64,000 bases of DNA from Turneriella parva DSM 21527 (GCF_000266885.1 NC_018020.1:2852001-2916000), one strand, 5' to 3'; counted from the stretch's first letter, positions 1-9,090 are shown. Made by a program: numbers and translations. The notes: a model not told the origin generated them from the sequence alone.

Positions 1-2
1 CG

Positions 3-692
3 CTGCCGCGCCGCAGCATAAGCAATGCGAACCTGCAGATCGAAACGCTGTTCAAGCCCATGAAAATAATTGGCGGGGATTTTTTTGGGTTTCATGAAAT
101 ATCTGAGAACGTAACCGGTGTTTTGATTGCAGATGTCTCGGGGCATGGCATCGCCGCTGCGCTCATGGTGAACACACTCAATACGGTATTTTTGCAGCAG
201 CGTGAGAATGCTGCAAACCCGGCCCAGTTAATGCAAAAGATGAATGCCGCGCTGTACCCGCATCTGCAAGAGCAGTTTGTAACAGCGGCTTATTGCCTGC
301 TCGATTTTTCGGCGCGCAAGATACTCTTCGCTCAGGCCGGCCACCCGCCGATATACCTTCTTCGCCGCGACGGACAAGGGCTTGAAAAGGTGAAGCCGAA
401 GGGTAAATTCTTCGGTTTTTTGCCGCAGATGTCGTATGAAATAGCCGAACTCAGCATGAACGATTACTCACGGTTATTTCTTTATTCTGATGGCGTTATT
501 GAAGCCGGGGCGATTCAGGGGCGTCCGTATTCTGTTGCACGGCTCGAAAATTTTTTGCTGAAGTCTGGTCAGCTTGCGCCGCCAGAACTTCTGGCTGCCC
601 TGGATCGCGATATTCAACACGCCACGCAGACTTCGATGAACCACGACGACGATTCGAGCTGTGTCGTCGTTGACCTGCGGCTCGCAGCCTGA
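3..692 (+). CDS. SpoIIE/PP2C-type serine phosphatase domain, 5' end missing
   Basis: This is the C-terminal catalytic part of a PPM/RsbU-like protein phosphatase; such enzymes dephosphorylate anti-sigma-factor antagonists. Metal-binding aspartates are visible in GGDFFGF, in DVSGHG and in the DDDSS motif near the end, and SDGVIEAG is the usual late motif. An internal ATG lies at 60, but the frame stays open to the first bases and the residues before it (LPRRS...IETLFKP) look like the family's lead-in to GGDF, so the gene starts upstream of the window and its sensor domains are not seen. It abuts the convergent protease gene tail to tail with no gap. Confidence 0.88.
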   Translation: MPRRSISNANLQIETLFKPMKIIGGDFFGFHEISENVTGVLIADVSGHGIAAALMVNTLNTVFLQQRENAANPAQLMQKMNAALYPHLQEQFVTAAYCLLDFSARKILFAQAGHPPIYLLRRDGQGLEKVKPKGKFFGFLPQMSYEIAELSMNDYSRLFLYSDGVIEAGAIQGRPYSVARLENFLLKSGQLAPPELLAALDRDIQHATQTSMNHDDDSSCVVVDLRLAA

Positions 693-1415
693 TCAGCCCT
701 GAGTTTTTGCGGCAGCAGCGAGCATCGTTGAAGCGGCCAGCAGGTTCTGCAGCGAATGGGCACAGAAGGCCGGCCAGAGGCTTCCGCTCCGAAATGTCAT
801 TGCGTGCAAAACGAGTGACATCGCGAATATGGGCGGCAGCGCCGTGAGGCTGTGTGCTCCTTCTACGTGCACAGCGGAAAAAATCAAAGAAACAAAAAGC
901 CCCGCTATCACACTGTCGCGGCTGCGCTCAGAGTCAGTAACGAGAACACCGAAAAAGAGGCCCCTGAATACCCATTCTTCGTAGGCTGGTACGACGACTG
1001 AGGTCAGCACGAGAAAGGCTCCGCGGTTTTTGAGGATGTCTTTCATATCCAGATAAGCGAGCTGGCTGGGTTTGGTATCGAGTACCGCGTAAAGCAGGCT
1101 GAACAATACCATCACGAGCAGAATCAGCGCACAGGCAATAACCAGGTAGCGTGAATCAGTCTTGCGATAGGTATAATTACGGCCACCTGTGAAATAGAGA
1201 AGCAGGGGTGCCGGCAGTAAGAAAGCCACCATTTGGGCGATGACGCTGTACATCAATGCCATAAAGCCAATCCCGGTTGTGGTCGAGATGGTCGCGGCGG
1301 GTATCAACCGGCCCTGCAGCGAGATGATCGCGCGTGTCAGCAGCATGACAGCTATGAGATAAAGCGGAATCGAGAGATAGCGCAGCCAAAGAGGACGCAG
1401 GGCAGAAGGCTGCAT
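693..1415 (-). CDS. CPBP family intramembrane metalloprotease (CAAX/ABI type)
   Basis: A 240-residue polytopic membrane protein with the motifs of the Rce1/CPBP family: EE at residues 146-147 followed by R151 (EExxxR), a second motif with H183 in FSAVHV, and a late His in CAHSLQN. About six hydrophobic segments are visible. Family members cleave prenylated proteins or are bacteriocin self-immunity or membrane-sensor proteases; the bacterial substrate here is unknown. The start lies 3 bases after the queF stop, so the two genes are probably cotranscribed with the acyl-CoA dehydrogenase gene upstream. Confidence 0.85.
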   Translation of the reverse strand: MQPSALRPLWLRYLSIPLYLIAVMLLTRAIISLQGRLIPAATISTTTGIGFMALMYSVIAQMVAFLLPAPLLLYFTGGRNYTYRKTDSRYLVIACALILLVMVLFSLLYAVLDTKPSQLAYLDMKDILKNRGAFLVLTSVVVPAYEEWVFRGLFFGVLVTDSERSRDSVIAGLFVSLIFSAVHVEGAHSLTALPPIFAMSLVLHAMTFRSGSLWPAFCAHSLQNLLAASTMLAAAAKTQG

Positions 1416-1418
1416 CTC

Positions 1419-1829
1419 TTAGCGCGAGTAGCTGCGTGAGACCGTGGTCGTTATGCCGCCGCGCGGATTGTAAACGACGCTGATTTCGGCGCTGCGCATA
1501 TCAGCCGCGAGAATGATGTCGTCGAGCACACGGTTGACAACGTTCTCATGGAAAATGCCGACAGTGCGGTAACTGAGAAAATATTCTTTCAGTGATTTGA
1601 GTTCGAGACAGTATTTGTCAGGTGAATAGTTGATCGTGACCACACCGAAGTCGGGCAGACCTGTTTTCGGACAAATGGCTGTGAATTCGGGAAACTCCAA
1701 CCTGATATTGTAGTCGCGGTCAGGGTAGATGTTTTCGAACACGTCGATTTTGGGCAGGTCGAGTGCCCGAATATGCCCTTGCCGCCCTTCGTACGCTGTT
1801 TCAGCCATTTGTTTTAACGTTGCCGGCAC
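1419..1829 (-). CDS. queF: NADPH-dependent 7-cyano-7-deazaguanine reductase QueF
   Basis: QueF reduces preQ0 to preQ1 in queuosine tRNA modification. The 136-residue protein is a unimodular, short-form QueF. The catalytic Cys is C53 in AICPKTGLPDF with D60 behind it, the QueF motif ExKSxK is at residues 76-81, and H94-E95 supply the substrate-binding pair. A start seven codons later (MAETAYEGRQ, about 1808) is also possible. It lies between the acyl-CoA dehydrogenase and the CPBP protease on the same strand with short gaps. No other queuosine gene is seen in the window. Confidence 0.93.
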   Translation of the reverse strand: MPATLKQMAETAYEGRQGHIRALDLPKIDVFENIYPDRDYNIRLEFPEFTAICPKTGLPDFGVVTINYSPDKYCLELKSLKEYFLSYRTVGIFHENVVNRVLDDIILAADMRSAEISVVYNPRGGITTTVSRSYSR

Positions 1830-1853
1830 CGTGGCGATGCCGGCATTCTTTCT

Positions 1854-3599
1854 TTAAGCGGCCGCGCTCAATGTCACGGTAAGGCCTGCCAGGTAGCGTC
1901 GGCTCATCACATGAAAATGGGGAAACACCTTCGCTTTTGATTCGGCAATTTCTTTGAGGCCTTTCTCTTTGGCAATCTGCAGCTGCTGCGCCAGCAATAT
2001 CGAAACGTAGATGCGCGAGAATGCCGCCACCATGTCGATGGAAACGGCTTCTTTTTCGGTGCGTTCTTTGTATTGTGGTACCAGTTTCGCCAGGGCTTCG
2101 ACGTCAGCCGTCAGTGCGGCTGCCGTCTTGCTGTCGCTGAGCCGGCCGATTTCGCTGCGCAGGTGCGCCATGAGAAAGCCGCCCTCGCGCAGACCTTCGA
2201 CGATGCCGCCGATTGCGGCAACAGCCTGAAGCTGTGTTGTGCCTTCGTAAATTGTGCAGATGCGGGCGTCGCGGTAGATTTTGGCGATATCATATTCTTC
2301 GGTATAACCTGACCCACCAAAAATTTGCAGCGAGTGGTAGGCAACGAAGTTTGCTTCTTCTGAGCAGAAGAGCTTCGCAGTCGGGGTGAGAAGTTTTGCG
2401 AGTTTGTCGAGGCGCACAACTTCTTCGTTCTTGCGCACCGCGCGCTCGTCACCGGTTTCTTTCAGCAGCTTGTTTGAGAGGCCGTCGTACTTATCGACAA
2501 TTTCGCAGGCGCGATAGACAAGCGCCCGCATGCCCTGGCAGAGTGCTTCGTTGTCTTCGATAATGCGCTTCACGGCCGGCAGCTGGTCGATCGTGGCGCC
2601 GAACTGTACGCGCTCTGAAGCATATTTGCGGCCTTCGGCGTGCGCTGCCTGTGCGATACCAAGCGATTGTACGGCAATACCCATGCGTGCGCCGTTCATC
2701 ATGCCCATTGCATAACGAACGAGGCCGAGGCCTTCTTCGCCGATCAGTTCAGCCTTGCTGTTTTCGAACACGATTTCGCAGGTGGGCGAAGTATGCAGGC
2801 CAAGCTTTTCTTCGATGCGCGCAACCTCAATTTCTGAGCTGTGCACGAGAAAAAATGACAAACCCTTTGCGCCAGCGCCGCCTGAGCGCGCGAGCGTCAA
2901 AATGACGCTGGGGCGGTCGCCGACGCCGCAGCCGTGGGTAATAAAACGCTTGGTGCCCGTGAGGCGCCAGACCCCCTGTTCGTCTTTGACTGCGCGGGTC
3001 ATCACACGCGAGAGGTCTGAACCGTAATTGGGTTCAGTCAGCGCCATTGCGCCTGTGACCTCGCCGGCAGACATCTTCGGCACCCAGGTGTCGGTCATCT
3101 CTTTACTGCCGAAACGCTCAATGACTTCTGCGAGGTTAAAGCAACCGAGCGTGATACCAAAGGCAGAATCAGCCTGCGAAACCAGTTCCATGACGATTGA
3201 TGAGGCGGTGAGGTTCATGTTCAGCCCACCATGGTGGCGGCCCATAGAATAGCCGAGCAGCCCTGAGCCAGCGAACAGATCGATGAGTTTAATCGTCTCG
3301 GGCGGAAACGTCACCTTGCCGTTATTAAATTTGAGACCGTGCTTTTCCATCGAGCGGGCAGCCCCGGCGATTTCGATGCCGGCGAGTTCGCCCGATTGCT
3401 GCCAAACAGCTTTGTATCCTTCCAGTGCTTCTTCGACAGTTGCAGGGGCGTATTCGAGGTGCTTGTCGCCCGTCGCCTTATATTCGGCCGCATCTTTGAA
3501 GCCTTCTTCTTTGAGCGGAATAATCGTCGCCCAGTCGACAAAATGGTCAACTGTGAAGAGCAAATCTGCATTGTTGTCGAAATAGTTGTTCTGAATCAT
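1854..3599 (-). CDS. acyl-CoA dehydrogenase, long form
   Basis: A flavoprotein that oxidises acyl-CoA to enoyl-CoA in fatty-acid degradation. At 581 residues it belongs to the longer class with an extra C-terminal helical region of about 120 residues. Visible landmarks are the FAD/substrate segment around residues 185-195 (MALTEPNYGSD), the GTKRFITHG segment, the QxFGGSGYTEEY segment near 425-435 and the catalytic Glu at 452 in YEGTTQ. A thiolase lies at 7.8 kb, so beta-oxidation functions are near each other but not in one operon. Substrate chain length cannot be told from the sequence. Confidence 0.93.
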   Translation of the reverse strand: MIQNNYFDNNADLLFTVDHFVDWATIIPLKEEGFKDAAEYKATGDKHLEYAPATVEEALEGYKAVWQQSGELAGIEIAGAARSMEKHGLKFNNGKVTFPPETIKLIDLFAGSGLLGYSMGRHHGGLNMNLTASSIVMELVSQADSAFGITLGCFNLAEVIERFGSKEMTDTWVPKMSAGEVTGAMALTEPNYGSDLSRVMTRAVKDEQGVWRLTGTKRFITHGCGVGDRPSVILTLARSGGAGAKGLSFFLVHSSEIEVARIEEKLGLHTSPTCEIVFENSKAELIGEEGLGLVRYAMGMMNGARMGIAVQSLGIAQAAHAEGRKYASERVQFGATIDQLPAVKRIIEDNEALCQGMRALVYRACEIVDKYDGLSNKLLKETGDERAVRKNEEVVRLDKLAKLLTPTAKLFCSEEANFVAYHSLQIFGGSGYTEEYDIAKIYRDARICTIYEGTTQLQAVAAIGGIVEGLREGGFLMAHLRSEIGRLSDSKTAAALTADVEALAKLVPQYKERTEKEAVSIDMVAAFSRIYVSILLAQQLQIAKEKGLKEIAESKAKVFPHFHVMSRRYLAGLTVTLSAAA

Positions 3600-3703
3600 G
3601 TGTCCTCCGAAGACGCGTCGATAATTTTCGACCTATTCTGCGGGCGAAACACGCCGTCAAGGCAGATGCCTTGCGCAGCTACCCACAGCGTCTGGGGCGC
3701 GCT

Positions 3704-3934
3704 TCACATCAGGTACTTATTGAGCTCAACCGGGTCAGAGGTCTCGTCAAAGAGTTCATTGCACTTTGTACACTGGTAGCGCGCAAAGATTGGTTTTACA
3801 GATATGCCGAGCAGCAGAGCAAAAAATCCCCAGCGCGAGTATTTGTTCTTGCGAATCACCAGAGGGTGGTGACGATTGTGACCGCAGCTGCAAGTCTTGA
3901 GTCCCTGTGCAGCCGAGGCGGATTGAGAACTCAT
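3704..3934 (-). CDS. small zinc-ribbon membrane-associated protein
   Basis: A 76-residue protein with two Cys/His clusters: CSCGHNRHH near the N-terminus and CTKC near residue 57, separated by one hydrophobic stretch (WGFFALLLGISV). The spacing suggests a zinc ribbon broken by a membrane-touching loop. Function unknown. It is probably cotranscribed with the acyltransferase upstream, whose stop lies 9 bases before this start. A 7-bp hairpin (CAAGGCA/TGCCTTG, 3659-3674) follows the gene. A real gene seems likely because of the conserved-looking metal ligands. Confidence 0.65.
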   Translation of the reverse strand: MSSQSASAAQGLKTCSCGHNRHHPLVIRKNKYSRWGFFALLLGISVKPIFARYQCTKCNELFDETSDPVELNKYLM

Positions 3935-3943
3935 ATGATCAAC

Positions 3944-5239
3944 TTACTGTATTCGCGACTTAACCGCTAGTATTTCTTCTGCGGGGAAAAGCGGCTTTGT
4001 GAGGCTCTGCGCTTCGTCGAGCAGCTTCTGCATATCAGCGCGTAGTTTGTTCGTGAAATTTTCGACGGCTGCCTTGCGGTCGCGACGGTTTTCGGTCACG
4101 AGTTCTGAAAGCTGGTAAGGCTTGCCGAACAGAATGTGTGCGCGCCTCGGCAGGTGAGAGGGCACGCCACCGAGTGCGCGTGGTACCTTTTTGAAAAGGT
4201 AAGATTCGTAGCGGTCAAGCCATTCGTAAAGCCGTTCGGGAGTCGGATTATCAAGAATATAGTCGCGTTTCATGACTATGAAGTCAAAGATCTGCACGGC
4301 GTCGCTGTGCGCCTCTTTAATGGTCTTGGCGCTCAGCTTCGGCAGTTTGGGGTCTGGGTATTTCAATTGGTGCAGTTCGACGAGGGCAAACAGGCTGCGC
4401 CATTTGCGAATTGCGTCTTCTTTTTTGTCGTAATTTGCTGCCTGCAGTTTCTCGGCGAGGCGGTCGAGCATCGCGTGGCGAACGCGCCCGATGCGAAAGT
4501 CAAAACCTTTGTCCGTTTCTGGCGTGACAGCAAAGTCTTTTTCGGCCTTTTCGAGCAGGTAGCGGCCGACGGTCAGAAACCGGTGCAGCAAATGTTTGTC
4601 TTTGTTCAGATCTGCAATGCCGATTTTCTTTTCAATTTTCACCAAAGACTTGTTCAGATCGTGCAGAATTTTTTCCCGCGGCGAAATGATGATGAACTTC
4701 ATAAATCCGTACCAGACATTAATATCTGCGTTCGGGTCGAGTTTGCGTGCATCTTCGAGACCCCAGAGCCCAAGCTGCGCGACGCCCGGCTGAAATGGCA
4801 TCAGCGTATCGACTTCACCTGAGGTGGGTTCACCTTCGGGGAAAATCACGAGCTTGCCGGTGGGTTCGCTCAGAATCTTGCGGGTGAGTTTCATCGCATC
4901 GCGGTCGGGCACGCCGGCGATGACCGAATAGGCGCCGATGCGCCGGATAAACCACCCAATCGCGCCACCCTGCCAGTTAAAGACCTGGCGCGAGGCCATG
5001 AACTTGAAGCGCTGGCCGAGCAAGCGCCCGAGGTAAAACACGAGCGGTGGTTCAGCAGTCGAAGGGTGGTTCGTGAAGAAGAGCAGCCTTTCAGATTTGA
5101 ATTTTCTCAGCTGCTCGATGTCTTCGGGTTTGATGACCACTTCGCGAATATTCTGCATCGCGGCGAGCAGCGGAAAATAGAGTTTCGATGCCAGCCACGG
5201 AATAAAGCGGTTTTCGACAGGGGGTATAAAAAGGCGCAT
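3944..5239 (-). CDS. PlsC-like glycerolipid acyltransferase
   Basis: A 431-residue protein with the N-terminal acyltransferase block of the PlsC/GPAT superfamily, which transfers acyl chains to lysophospholipids or glycerol phosphate at the membrane. Block I reads FFTNHPSTAEP: the His is residue 58, but the position normally held by Asp in HX4D is Glu 63. Block III is VIFPEGE near residue 135, which is normal. The C-terminal 200 residues are charged, helical and not recognised. A 1-acyl-glycerol-3-phosphate acyltransferase or a lipid-recycling enzyme are both possible. Confidence 0.78.
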   Translation of the reverse strand: MRLFIPPVENRFIPWLASKLYFPLLAAMQNIREVVIKPEDIEQLRKFKSERLLFFTNHPSTAEPPLVFYLGRLLGQRFKFMASRQVFNWQGGAIGWFIRRIGAYSVIAGVPDRDAMKLTRKILSEPTGKLVIFPEGEPTSGEVDTLMPFQPGVAQLGLWGLEDARKLDPNADINVWYGFMKFIIISPREKILHDLNKSLVKIEKKIGIADLNKDKHLLHRFLTVGRYLLEKAEKDFAVTPETDKGFDFRIGRVRHAMLDRLAEKLQAANYDKKEDAIRKWRSLFALVELHQLKYPDPKLPKLSAKTIKEAHSDAVQIFDFIVMKRDYILDNPTPERLYEWLDRYESYLFKKVPRALGGVPSHLPRRAHILFGKPYQLSELVTENRRDRKAAVENFTNKLRADMQKLLDEAQSLTKPLFPAEEILAVKSRIQ

Positions 5240-5347
5240 TGGTAAACATGGTGTTGAGCATTTGCGTTGTCAAGGCTTGTCGCGGGGTTGGGCAAAGCCC
5301 GAGGCACAAAAACTTGACGGAGTGTTTTATTTTCACAATTTATCTGT

Positions 5348-5566
5348 ATGAGCAAAATAGTTCACGTGGTGAAAGACGATTGTACGAGCTGCAGCCTCTG
5401 CGCAGATACACATCCGAGCTATTTTCGCCTCGATAGTGACGACCTCGCCGAAACGCACAACAGCGGCGCGAACGTGAACAATGCAGAAGTGCCCGAGGCC
5501 GATTACGCGAAAATTCAAGAATCGATAGACGATTGCCCTGGCGAATGCATTAAGTGGAAAGAGTAG
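5348..5566 (+). CDS. single-cluster 4Fe-4S ferredoxin
   Basis: A 72-residue ferredoxin with ligands Cys13, Cys16 and Cys19 in CTSCSLC and a fourth Cys in the CPGECI motif near the C-terminus, which is the pattern of a single [4Fe-4S] cluster. It is an electron carrier; its partner is unknown. The strongly acidic composition fits the family. Its last 17 bases overlap the 3' end of the convergent cyclase gene. Its 5' end lies in a 108-base gap that it shares with the divergent acyltransferase. Confidence 0.88.
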   Translation: MSKIVHVVKDDCTSCSLCADTHPSYFRLDSDDLAETHNSGANVNNAEVPEADYAKIQESIDDCPGECIKWKE

Positions 5567-6950
5567 TCTTTCGGCCTGCGCGCGGTACCAGTTTAGCACC
5601 CCGTTCAATTCGGCTGTAGATTTCGCGAAAGCGATCATTGGGTACCCGTCCTTCGCCGTTGACCGAAAATTTCCGGCGAATGCCGCGCAAATAATACATT
5701 TCCAGATCACCTTTATTTTTCGCATTCACCGTGCCGCGAAACTCACACGTAAACAGAAAACGCAGCTCTTCGTAAAGGGGGCGCGATATGTTAATTGCGC
5801 CTGCTGTGCCTGACGACTCCATGCGGCTTGCGGTGTTCACTGTGTCGCCCCAGACGTCATAGGCAAACTTCTTCTCGCCCACAACGCCTGCAACGAGCGG
5901 GCCCGTGTGCATGCCGAGGCGCAGCTCCCAGTAATCGAGCCCCTGGTTGTGCTTAATTTGTTTCATCTGGTTCATGAAAGCCTGTATTTCAAGAGCAGCC
6001 AGGGCACAGTCGATTGCGTGCGTGGTGTTTTTTCGGGGCAGACCACCGGCACACATGAAGCTATCGCCGATTGTTTTCAGTTTTTCAAGCCCGTATTTTT
6101 CTGTCACTTGGTCAAAATAGCTGAAGCATCGGTCGAGTTCGTCGATGAGGTCGCGCGGCGATAGCTTCTCGGCGATGCGCGTGAAGCCGACAAAGTCGGT
6201 GAAGGCAACTGTAACCTTCTCATATTCGACCGGTACTGCCTTGCCGAGATGCTTCAGTTCTTGCGCCGTATCGAACGGAAGAATATTGAGCAGAAGGCTT
6301 TCTGAACGTTCTTGTTCTCTTTTCAGATTTAATTCGGTGAGTATGAGGTTAACTCGCCTGCGGTATTCCCTCAGAACCAGAAAGAAGATACTAGTGCAAT
6401 AGGGTAAAACCATCGCTATCAGAACCTGCCCAGCAATACCGGGGGCAGAGCGCCAGAGCCAAACGAAAGCAGGCAGCGCAAAGGGCAGGGTGAAACACAA
6501 AAAGGTCAGCGGGCTCACCGTGAATGTGAACGATGCCGCGCCTGTCACACCTACGATCATCGTAAATATGGTCGTGAGGCTATAAAAGTCACGAACAAGT
6601 GGCAGCTGCAGATAAAGACCCAGTCCCAGTACGGCACCAGAGGTTGCCGCCAGCGCCGAAGCCACTACCATGCGGAGCCGAATCGGAGAGACAAGATTTT
6701 CGCCGAAGATAAAGTAAGCAAGAATAGCAGCAGTGGCCAAGCCCTGCGTTACGATCATGTTCAGCTGACCCGCCAGTGAGGTCTCGCGCGAAAGCAACCA
6801 ATAATAGAGCGCTATTGCGATTCCAAGGCCGCTTAACGCCAGGCGAACGTTCCAAAAGAGCTCACGCGTCAGAATGTTCTTAACGTGATCGTAATGCTCG
6901 ATCGGTATTGGCCAGAAGAGTGGCCAGCTTTTTGGGGCGAGCAGTTTCAT
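5550..6950 (-). CDS. membrane-bound class III adenylate cyclase
   Basis: A 466-residue protein with about six N-terminal transmembrane segments and a C-terminal class III nucleotide cyclase domain that makes cAMP. Both metal-binding Asp are present (FTDFVGFT and KTIGDSF), as are the purine-selecting Lys in the KLKTIGD segment and Asp in YDVWGDTVN, and the transition-state Asn and Arg in VNTASRME. These residues favour ATP over GTP. The tail overlaps the ferredoxin gene end. A MAPEG protein gene lies 40 bases upstream on the same strand. No sensor domain other than the membrane part is seen. Confidence 0.9.
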   Translation of the reverse strand: MKLLAPKSWPLFWPIPIEHYDHVKNILTRELFWNVRLALSGLGIAIALYYWLLSRETSLAGQLNMIVTQGLATAAILAYFIFGENLVSPIRLRMVVASALAATSGAVLGLGLYLQLPLVRDFYSLTTIFTMIVGVTGAASFTFTVSPLTFLCFTLPFALPAFVWLWRSAPGIAGQVLIAMVLPYCTSIFFLVLREYRRRVNLILTELNLKREQERSESLLLNILPFDTAQELKHLGKAVPVEYEKVTVAFTDFVGFTRIAEKLSPRDLIDELDRCFSYFDQVTEKYGLEKLKTIGDSFMCAGGLPRKNTTHAIDCALAALEIQAFMNQMKQIKHNQGLDYWELRLGMHTGPLVAGVVGEKKFAYDVWGDTVNTASRMESSGTAGAINISRPLYEELRFLFTCEFRGTVNAKNKGDLEMYYLRGIRRKFSVNGEGRVPNDRFREIYSRIERGAKLVPRAGRKTTLST

Positions 6951-6990
6951 CTCGGCGTGTTGTGCCGCGAAGCAGCAGCCGGCCTAAGGA

Positions 6991-7395
6991 TCAAATCATG
7001 GAAATTACGACCAACCCTACGCCCGCCAGAGCGATACCCCACACCACCGTGCGCACGTATTTTATGCCCGCAAGGTAGATCGGCCAATAGGCCAGGCGGG
7101 CGAACAAGAATATCTGTGCGCCGAGCAGGGCCAGGTCGCGCTGCCCGCCAACACTCACCGATGCCAGGGCGACAATCGCAAATATGAGCAGATTCTCGCC
7201 CATATTCTTTGCGGCCCGGTCGGCCCTGGCCATAAATGCAGTTCGTTCGGGCATGTTGTCGCGATTGCCGAGCGCCAGCAGAAAGCCCGCAATCGTGTAA
7301 CCGCGCGAATGCGACAGGCTGGCAAAAAGCAGCATCAGCCAGTAAAGAAGCGTCGAACCAAGCAGATAGTACAGTATGGGGAAGTTTTGTAACAT
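6991..7395 (-). CDS. MAPEG domain membrane protein
   Basis: A 134-residue protein with four predicted helices and the MAPEG layout: an N-terminal helix, then a polar NxxxE region (LGNRDNMPERTAF), then NMGENLLIF, and near the end ARLAYWPIYLAGIKYVRT. Family members are membrane-bound glutathione transferases or eicosanoid enzymes in eukaryotes; bacterial members of this short type are mostly uncharacterised. It may be cotranscribed with the cyclase gene 40 bases downstream. Confidence 0.8.
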   Translation of the reverse strand: MLQNFPILYYLLGSTLLYWLMLLFASLSHSRGYTIAGFLLALGNRDNMPERTAFMARADRAAKNMGENLLIFAIVALASVSVGGQRDLALLGAQIFLFARLAYWPIYLAGIKYVRTVVWGIALAGVGLVVISMI

Positions 7396-7813
7396 AGCCT
7401 ATTGGTGGGTTTGCCCTTAAGCAGTACATTCAAAATTCAGCAGGATCTAGCGCTTAAAACTACCCGTTATTCGCTGCGGCATTCTGTCGCACCGAATAAC
7501 GGGGCTGCGCGGCAGGTCGCAAAACGACGAATTTCAGGAAAAGTTCCGCGATTTTCGAAGCGTAAATCGCTCTATGAACGGGCTTAGGCCCGCTTTTCCT
7601 GAATTTCGTCGTTTCATCGTGGTACTGGAATGTCGAACATTTCGACCTGCCGGGCAGTCCCAACGGGTCGATCAATTTCGACGCGTTTTTGGTTTACGGC
7701 AGGATTGGACCACCAAAAAGGGGTTCGATCGTGCATACACACGATACTAATGCTTTTCATGATATCCGCGCGAAGCGGGGAGATCATGAAAAGTTAAAAT
7801 AAGGTGGGGCAAC
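7396..7813. other. 420-base non-coding region packed with inverted repeats
   Basis: No convincing gene lies here. From left to right: an 11-bp perfect arm pair at 7463-7473/7493-7503 with a further TGCG/CGCA step inside; a 22-bp arm pair with one mismatch at 7522-7543/7593-7614 whose 49-base loop holds two more hairpins (GCGATTT/AAATCGC at 7549-7555/7564-7570 and CGGGC/GCCCG at 7579-7583/7588-7592); GTCGAA/TTCGAC near 7630-7645; and an 11-bp pair next to the thiolase gene. This looks like a folded RNA or a MITE-like palindromic DNA element. Confidence 0.7.
7753..7793 (+). promoter_or_regulatory. hairpin just upstream of the thiolase ribosome site
   Basis: An 11-bp perfect inverted repeat (CTTTTCATGAT, 7753-7763, and its complement, 7783-7793) encloses a second stem CCGC/GCGG at 7766-7769/7775-7778 with loop GCGAA. 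It ends 20 bases before the thiolase ATG, directly before the ribosome site AAGGTGGGG. It could be a repressor operator or an mRNA 5' structure. Confidence 0.55.
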
Positions 7814-9055
7814 ATGGCAGAAGCATATGTAGTCGATGCAATTCGCACGCCGCGCGCGCGCGGCAACAAAAGAGGGTCTCTCGCAGATGTACATCCGCAA
7901 GAGCTGGTGGCGGGGCTTTTAAATGAGCTGCCGAAACGTAACAAAGACCTCAAGGTCGAAAAAATCAACGACGTAATTCTTGGCTGCGTCACGCAGGTGG
8001 GCGACCAGGCGGCGTGTATCGCGCGTTACGGCGTCATGGCTGCACACTGGCCGCAAGAAGTTCCCGGTTACACGGTTAACCGTTTCTGCGGTTCGGGTCT
8101 TCAGGCTGTGAACGATGCAGCAGCCTACATTCAGAGTGGGGCGTTTGACCTGGTCGTCGCCGGTGGTGTCGAATCGATGAGCCGCTGCAAAATGGGTTCT
8201 GACGCAGGCGAAACCACCGAAGAAAACATGGGCACAGCCATGTCGATTGGTAATCCGAAAATTGCTGCTCACTATAATCTCGTGCCGCAGGGTATTTCGG
8301 CTGACATCATTGCGACCAAGTATAACATTACGCGCGAAGAAGCCGACCAGTTCGCCGCTTCGTCGCAGAAGAAGGCCGACGAAGCGATCAAAGATAATCG
8401 CTTTGCGAAGTCGATTGTGCCGGTCAAAAAAGACGACGGCACCATTGTCGATAAAGATGAGTACCCAAACGCAAAATGGGATTTCGCATACCTGTCGCGT
8501 ATGCCGGCGCTCTTCAAAGGTGTGGGCGAAAAAGTCTTCGATGCTATGGCGCTGAAGACGTATCCTGAACTCGGCAAGATCAACCACATTCACGGCGGTG
8601 GCAATGCGTCGGGCGTTGTCGACGGCGCCGGTGTCGTACTGCTCGCATCTGAAAAGGCGGTAAAAGAGCACGGCCTCAAGAAGCGTGCGCGCATCGTTTC
8701 GATGGCGGTTTCAGGTGAAGAGCCGACGATCATGCTGACAGGCCCGGTTTCGGCTTCAAAGCTCGCGCTCGAAAAAGCGGGGCTGAAAGTTGAAGATATC
8801 GACCTGTGGGAAATCAACGAGGCTTTTGCTGCCGTACCACTTTACGTGCAGAAGCAACTGAACATCCCTACTGAAAAAATTAACGTGAACGGCGGTTCGA
8901 TTGCGCTCGGTCACCCGCTCGGGGGCACGGGAGCAATTTTACTGGGGACTGCGGTTGACGAACTCGAACGCCGCAAGGCCCGTTATGCGCTGATTACACT
9001 CTGTATCGGTGGCGGCATGGGTATTGCGACTGTTATCGAACGCGTAGACGGTTAG
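7814..9055 (+). CDS. thiolase (acetyl-CoA C-acyltransferase)
   Basis: A 413-residue thiolase II family enzyme that cleaves 3-ketoacyl-CoA in beta-oxidation or joins two acetyl-CoA. The nucleophilic Cys is in NRFCGSGLQ, the His in [10 protein letters not shown] and the second Cys in LCIGGGMG, all intact. The start has a clear ribosome site (AAGGTGGGG) and follows a strong hairpin. A perfect rho-independent terminator follows. It stands alone as a monocistronic unit. Degradative (FadA-like) or biosynthetic (PhaA-like) use cannot be decided from the sequence. Confidence 0.94.
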   Translation: MAEAYVVDAIRTPRARGNKRGSLADVHPQELVAGLLNELPKRNKDLKVEKINDVILGCVTQVGDQAACIARYGVMAAHWPQEVPGYTVNRFCGSGLQAVNDAAAYIQSGAFDLVVAGGVESMSRCKMGSDAGETTEENMGTAMSIGNPKIAAHYNLVPQGISADIIATKYNITREEADQFAASSQKKADEAIKDNRFAKSIVPVKKDDGTIVDKDEYPNAKWDFAYLSRMPALFKGVGEKVFDAMALKTYPELGKINHIHGGGNASGVVDGAGVVLLASEKAVKEHGLKKRARIVSMAVSGEEPTIMLTGPVSASKLALEKAGLKVEDIDLWEINEAFAAVPLYVQKQLNIPTEKINVNGGSIALGHPLGGTGAILLGTAVDELERRKARYALITLCIGGGMGIATVIERVDG

Positions 9056-9090
9056 TTTTCAGGCAGATCGATTCAAGTCGAGGCCAAGAA

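Noticed and set aside
4136-4822. Long plus-strand open frame opposite the acyltransferase gene
   Set aside because: It has no ribosome site or recognisable domain and is a shadow of the GC-biased minus-strand gene.
5281-5300. GTTGGGC at 5287 as another attC core
   Set aside because: No RYYYAAC partner lies within 150 bases and the flank of sites A and B is absent.
7720-7750. tRNA-like GGTTCGATC near the thiolase gene
   Set aside because: The string has no matching acceptor and anticodon arms around it. No cloverleaf of tRNA size could be formed.
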